This document shows positions 58,724-64,000 of a stretch of DNA of 64,000 nt, one piece after another. The stretch is from Ascaris suum (lineage: Eukaryota > Nematoda > Chromadorea > Rhabditida > Ascarididae). The notes beneath the pieces were generated by a model, which had not been told where the DNA came from, did no database searches, and saw nothing but the letters and a program-made list of their open reading frames with translations. Position 1 is the first letter of the stretch, and each line of letters begins with the position of its first letter. The stretch covers positions 8,960,336 to 9,024,335 of the forward strand of contig CM024174.1 in assembly GCA_013433145.1 (NCBI GenBank). The letters run 5' to 3'. A program made the translations under genes and the position numbers.

Positions 58724-61700
58724 TCACCTTTTATGGTTAGTGCTCCTTCGAGGTTTTGTTTTCTTCATTCTTTTCTCCCAGTCATATGGCTCGTTCTCCG
58801 TTGTTCCTGGTGGCTCGCTGCTCTATAACCTTAATGCATGATTAATGCCCTATGACAGTGGAGAGAGAGGCAGCTACATGACCGGGGCTCTGATGTATCC
58901 TTTATTTTCACTGCTTTTACGCGCTTTTGCAAGAACCAACTTTGTGCATATGCGCATGCGTGCATAGATGTCTACATTCAGTGCGATATTCGTTCCACAC
59001 AAAATTTGGTGGGTGCAATATGCACATTACTTGACTTGCTATACTATATTTTACCTCTTGAAAACGTTTATACGCATTCAATTATTTGCAGATTGTAACG
59101 CAAAAAATATCAACGCAAAATTGCGAAATGCAAATTTACGTTCATATGCTAATGAGATTTCCGCGAATCTTTACAGAAAACCGGAACTTTTGCAATAAAT
59201 TTGTATTAATGGTCGAGTCAGTTGAAATATTACGAGATTAATTTGAAATTTTAAATTTCTTACTTTTAAGTCATGAAGTTGGCTGATGCGTTTTGCGAAC
59301 CACAGAAATGCATACTCCGCCAACTTCTTTGGTATGCCTCTGCGTTTTTCGTATTGAAAGGCTTAACTTCAATATCTAATGCAAAAATGCTAGATATGAA
59401 CATAAATCGCTCTAAAAATACGGATGTGATATAAAACTGAACAACAATTGTGATATCAGCACGCTATATGACTGCTAGAAGTTTTTCAACGCGATAGTGC
59501 CAGGAGATTAACGAACAACCATATCATTAAAGCAAGCTATTCTTGAGAAGTTTCAGAAAATACTCTAAATTCCTTTTTTTTTGAATCACTAATGAGCTGC
59601 AGGAAGAAGATCTATTGAAAGAACGTCATTATACATCGCTTACCTGCAAAATGTCGAGTATAAGCGAGTAATCAGGGAAATGATGGTATTGCAACGTTTC
59701 AAGATAATGGAATAGCTTCTCCATTTCAGGTGGCAAAAGTCTGCAATATTTAAGGAACAGTAGAAACAACATTTTTCACTATAAGTTCAGACTTTTCGAA
59801 AACAACTGGACATGCAAGTAGGAGGTGCTAATTATGTGTTCGACTGAGCAATAAAGATCTTATGCGAAACCAATTACCGTATTGTGCAACTGGATGAAAG
59901 CTAATAGAGCAACATTTATGGTTGAGATTTACGTGAGCATATAAATGAAAGATCTTTTAAAATGCTGAATCTTATACGCACCATTTGGCTCACAATAAAA
60001 GCAAGAATTAACTGCTCTCATGATAACACAGTTTCAATCATATTTCTGCATATTATCACTCGTATCTCTAACGTGAGATTTAATCATTTCCTATAGAAAT
60101 TATTAGTATTATCGGATGGCAAAATGCTCTCATTCCTGTCCACTATGCTACGATTTTGCATAAGCTTTTACGTTCTATCCATCTTTCAAATCTCCGAAGG
60201 GCTTCTTTGCCAAAGATTCTGCAAGTGACAAAAAATTGGGTAATGAATTAAGATGGCTCATTCATGCGCTTACCTCAGCAGTAAGTGTTTTACTCAACGT
60301 TCACGCCTTTCTTCTCATGCTAACGCACTTTGAGGGATGCATTAGTGAACAGTAGCTCCCCGTCTTATGCATTATATGACCTTTATCGGTGCATCATATC
60401 ATCCACATGGCGTGGAATACAAAAGAAAATTGAAAAAGCAACGACGTTTAAAAACCAAAGTTGTATCAAGTTTCAGATGCGAATAATAATCTCATACCGT
60501 CCAAGCTCATTGAACGAAGTTTTTTGCTTGCACAGTGCAATCGTATCCGGCTCAGGTAAATTCCTCCATGGAAGGGTTCCTTCTATTAGCTCGACAATCG
60601 AATAGAATAAACTCCACAAATCGTCAACTGGGCCCTAAACTCAGTTTACTACTCCGTATATGTAAGATATACATAAAAAGCTTCAGATTAAACATTTAAA
60701 AATAGATCGTTGCACCACTGACATTGGATCAGGCTAAGCTACTAATAAACGCTTTTGTCATGGCAGAGTGCAAATCTCCATATCCTTAATTCCTTCCATT
60801 CTCTTCCTCAGCACAGCTGTGTCCTTGCTTCTGCAGGTGGCAAGAGTCACTTGTGGAATGATGGCACTGAGTGAGAAGATAAGAAATTCTTAGCTCCTAA
60901 AATGCTTGGGGCAGTGTGCATTTCCATCACTATGGGAACCGTCCTACACTGCAGTCCCCCTGGTAAATGCAAAACTCGTAACAGTTAGGACTGCATCATT
61001 TGTGCAAAAAATATCGCCACATATGCATTCCTAGAATGGAGGCCAGCATAGCGAGTTAAATGACCTGCTCTCTCCTCTCATGAACTGTGAGAGAAACATA
61101 TCGCATTGTACCACGGAATCCGGCGTATTGCCTTTCTTTACGAACAATCCCACTCTGATGCCGATATTGGCGTGCTATGCCAAAATCGATGAGATGTACC
61201 ACTCTACTGCGGTCGCGCAATCCGATGCACAAGTTTGAGGGTTTAACATCCCTGAAATAAGCATAAACTGACATTCCTATGACTGCACAGCAAATTTAAT
61301 AGCGAATAGGAAGCACTCCGATAAAAGTTGATCGGATTATTTACTTTTTGTTCATTAACTTATTTGTTTATTCTTTCATTTATTCGTTTGTTCGCTCAAC
61401 ACTAGGGATGAAAAACGTGAACGTTGTGGTGATAAAATATTATAATCAGGATGTGAGTGCTAGAAATAGATTAGCGATCATTGTTGAGATGATGTGGAGC
61501 GTTGCAAATTTTCGGTTCATCTCCCCATTGAAATTATAACCAATTTCAAAGCAATCGCTCTGCTACTAACATAGAATTCTACACCACCAGCAAATTACTT
61601 ATACAGCATCGAAGCTGAGTCCACTCCCTCGTTGTTGTGTTGCTCCTCTGTGGACGAGAAGAGACGAGTGGAGGGGAATGCGAAGACTATTGAACTCGCT

Positions 61701-63266
61701 AACTAGCTAATCAAATTTAGCATCCAGTAAAAACCATCAGTATAACTGAGTACCACGTGCATAGTGGCTGATGGTATTGAAACATGCAGCTAACAAGTAG
61801 AGGAAGAGCGAAATGTGATAGTGCAGAGAAGAACAGATATCACTGAAGTTGATCTATGCAAAATAGAGTCGCAGCGCGGTCGTTCATCGCAACAATCGTT
61901 TATATAAATAGAAAAAGCAGAGACACAGTCACTCAAACTTGTGAGATCTTTAAGATTATGGGCACATTTTGAGAAAAACATTATCTGCAAGTGAATATTG
62001 ATTGCGACCACATAGAAAAGCGAACACCGAAGAACAATCGACGGATTCCACCGCTGGCAAGTTTATACTCAAGATGAAAATGCGATACGATATTTAGAAG
62101 ATTCGCGACGCTGTTATACAAGAATTATATGTCCAGCGGTACCACTAAATCGTATATTGCGCGAGAGCACTTGGTACGCTTCTCGAACGGTTTTATGACC
62201 CGATTTGTGTAAAATGCGTGCAAAGGTTTCATCTTTATTTAAGCGCCTTTAAATTCTTTCGATGTGATGAATGAGTACGAGGCTTAGGCACGTCGTATTA
62301 ACAAAATCTACAAAACTGGCTTCACTGACTTAAAACCTTCAGATATATAGACACAACATACATGTGTGCTTTTGCATTTGCCATACGTGCATTAATTTGC
62401 AAAAGTTAGGTTAATAGAGAAGAGTAAGTCGTACCTGTGGATGAATCCAATATCATGAATGGCTTTAAGCGCATTGCAACATTGTTTGCTGACCCTTGTC
62501 ACGGTAGCAACGCTTAGACGATGTTTTCTTTGTTGCCGCCGTAATTCGCTTAGATTCTCGCCAAGTAGCTCCATTACAATATAATTAAAATTTCGGAAGC
62601 TTCCACAAGCAAACTAAAACAGATTCTTTGTTTTTAATTGAGCTTGTACCCCATACGCCACGATGCTTTAGCTTCACGGGCACTGCTTAAGTTGCTTAGG
62701 CTGTATTGCTTGGTTGGCATTGGTTCGTTTTGAAAAAGATGTCCTGCAAAGCTTCATATATGCGTCACAACAACGACATCCTAAAGAAGAAAAGCACTTC
62801 TTATTGGCTGCAATTTGGATGAAATGTTTGCAGACAATCATGATTGCGTCCTAATAGCTGTATTCCACCTAGGCTTAAATAGGCTCAAATTCCTGTAGGC
62901 TTAAAGAAGGAAGTTTTAAGTACGATGAATGCGGTACACCTGAATGAACGTAGACGGTAGTTTTGAATGCATATCTCTCTTTATTTGATAACAGTGGTCG
63001 CCCTTGTGAAAAGAATTGGACAATAAAGTGATTACTCTATGAGCCCTGATTTCATCAGTGTTCTTGCTCTGGCGTCACTAAATGATGATTTTATTAAGGC
63101 AAATAAAAGTTTATGTAATTAAGCATAGCACTGGAATGAGAAAACTAACGAAATAAGGTATATGCGGCGTTCCTTGAAGAGCACTAAGAACTCTATATTC
63201 TAGGACCAGCCGTGCTGGCTCATGTCGCTCCGACTCAATTTTCATTGCGAGGGTAGCACCTGACCG
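58724..63266 (-). CDS. TTBK-like casein kinase 1 superfamily protein kinase (5' end missing)
   Basis: A protein Ser/Thr kinase, probably acting in the cytosol. Exons on the minus strand: 63150-63266, 62435-62613, 61065-61251, 60498-60634, 59644-59740, 58724-58822. All joins are GT-AG and in phase, giving 271 codons to TGA at 58724-58726. Seen in order: AMKIE (catalytic Lys of the N-lobe), FNYIVMELLG hinge, HRDVKPSN catalytic loop (HR at one exon end, DVKPSN at the next), LIDFGIAR, GTMRYVSLTVHERREQ, DDLWSLFYSIVEL, and the family tail ending in EPYDWEKRMKKTKPRR. These are hallmarks of worm TTBK/CK1 kinases. The glycine-rich loop exon was not found up to base 64000 and presumably lies beyond. 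All visible catalytic residues are intact, so activity is expected. In other nematodes many such kinases are germline or sperm expressed; nothing here shows that directly. Confidence 0.93.
58823..63149 (-). other. Kinase introns
   Basis: The five introns are 58823-59643, 59741-60497, 60635-61064, 61252-62434 and 62614-63149. Each begins with GT and ends with a T-rich AG on the minus strand. Short open frames inside them were not accepted. No nested gene was seen. Confidence 0.8.
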
Positions 63267-64000
63267 CTGCAAGAAGACAGTCATTTTGCATTAAAAATGC
63301 GAATTCTAATACGCACTGTATATCTGCAAAATTGTTGCATCAAATCCATGTGTGCACTTTGCATTCTTATGTTTGTACATGCTTGTATGTCTGTGCATGT
63401 TCATGTCTTTGTACGTGTGTGCTTTGTGTTTACCTATATGCAGGCGTGTATCAAAATTTCGAACGTCTCATCATTTTATCTTTAAACGAATGGGAATAAA
63501 GGTGGCAACGGCATATGATTTCCAGTGATAGTATTGCAAATATTGCTTCCGAAACTTGGCATATACAATCCTTTTCCAATGCTTTTTTTCATGTCTGTGC
63601 ATAAGCAAAACGTGAATGGTCCCCAGATGGATTCTCTGCATCTTTGAACTCGATCTTTTTGGACTTCGTTAACAACTCTTCGATGGTCTTCAATGAGTAA
63701 TTGAAGTGTTTTCTGCGGACAATCGTTCGATGGACGGCTTCTCAAAGGTCAACAGAAGCAATCCCGATTTCGTCATGCTAATTACTTTGCAGATTAGTGA
63801 GCTCTGAAATTGTGCTTGTCCGTTTAGGAGAAAACGGTCGTGAATCGCGTTCACAAAAAAACAAATAAATCAGAAGCAGCACGAGGCAAAAGATCCACCT
63901 TATTTACATGCCTAAATTGCTCAATGTGAGGCGATTGAGAAAACACTACAATATAAACAAATTGTTTTTACTACATCAATATAGATTTCTTAACGTAACG
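63267..64000. other. Upstream part of the kinase locus, no exon assigned
   Basis: The glycine-rich loop exon should lie upstream of 63266. A minus-strand frame near 63540-63590 contains IGKGLYMPSFG, which superficially resembles a loop but has extra residues and no adjoining splice sites, so I did not use it. The + strand has a TGTATGT/GTGTG-rich stretch near 63360-63430. Confidence 0.5.

Noticed and set aside
63500..63745. Kinase glycine-loop exon (IGKGLYMPSFG)
   Set aside because: Spacing does not match GxGxFG, there is no following VY or lysine pattern, and no splice sites place it before the exon at 63266.

Overview
The window looks like nuclear DNA of an AT-rich nematode. A clade V parasite such as a strongylid or hookworm-like worm is my guess, because the genome is sparse, but the species cannot be settled from this sequence. 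Grounds: two animal-type genes broken into many short exons, pyrimidine-AG acceptors (mostly TTTCAG or TTGCAG), one reconstructed 49-nt intron, a possible spliced-leader acceptor just upstream of a start codon, AATAAA signals, and a casein-kinase-1/TTBK-like kinase of the kind expanded in nematodes. Nothing prokaryotic or viral was seen.

Right part (about 40.4 to 63.3 kb). Two genes were rebuilt exon by exon with consistent phases. (1) A secreted purple acid phosphatase on the + strand, 11 exons, 40483-50754, about 487 residues, with all seven metal ligands of the family present. Its introns hold a 198-bp perfect (TA)n tract and a stem-loop with a GAAA tetraloop. (2) A TTBK-like member of the casein kinase 1 superfamily on the - strand, six exons recovered, 58724-63266. 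Catalytic motifs and the C-terminus are intact, but the glycine-loop exon was not found and is probably beyond base 64000. Between them, a weaker three-exon gene tail (51586-52704, - strand) with its own poly(A) signal converges on the phosphatase. Two closed ORFs (54187-54621 and 55982-56377, + strand) may be genes.

Left part (1 to about 40 kb). No gene was identified by family. There are scattered candidate exons with good splice sites and protein-like translations. The best are a - strand exon at 11398-11575, a + strand Cys-rich terminal exon at 14776-14975 that looks like a processed secreted peptide, a - strand mini-cluster at 16490-17362 whose four exons join in phase, + strand pieces at 18426-18519 and 18598-18864, and - strand exons at 27551-27684 and 31287-31418. 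These are inferences from splice signals and open frames; none matches a family I can name.

Repeats: a dispersed element of about 360-420 bp occurs three times (20459, 26859, and inverted at 57390) with a conserved GGATATAAAA core. There are also several homopolymer C or G tracts and short perfect inverted repeats. No rRNA, CRISPR array or convincing tRNA was seen.
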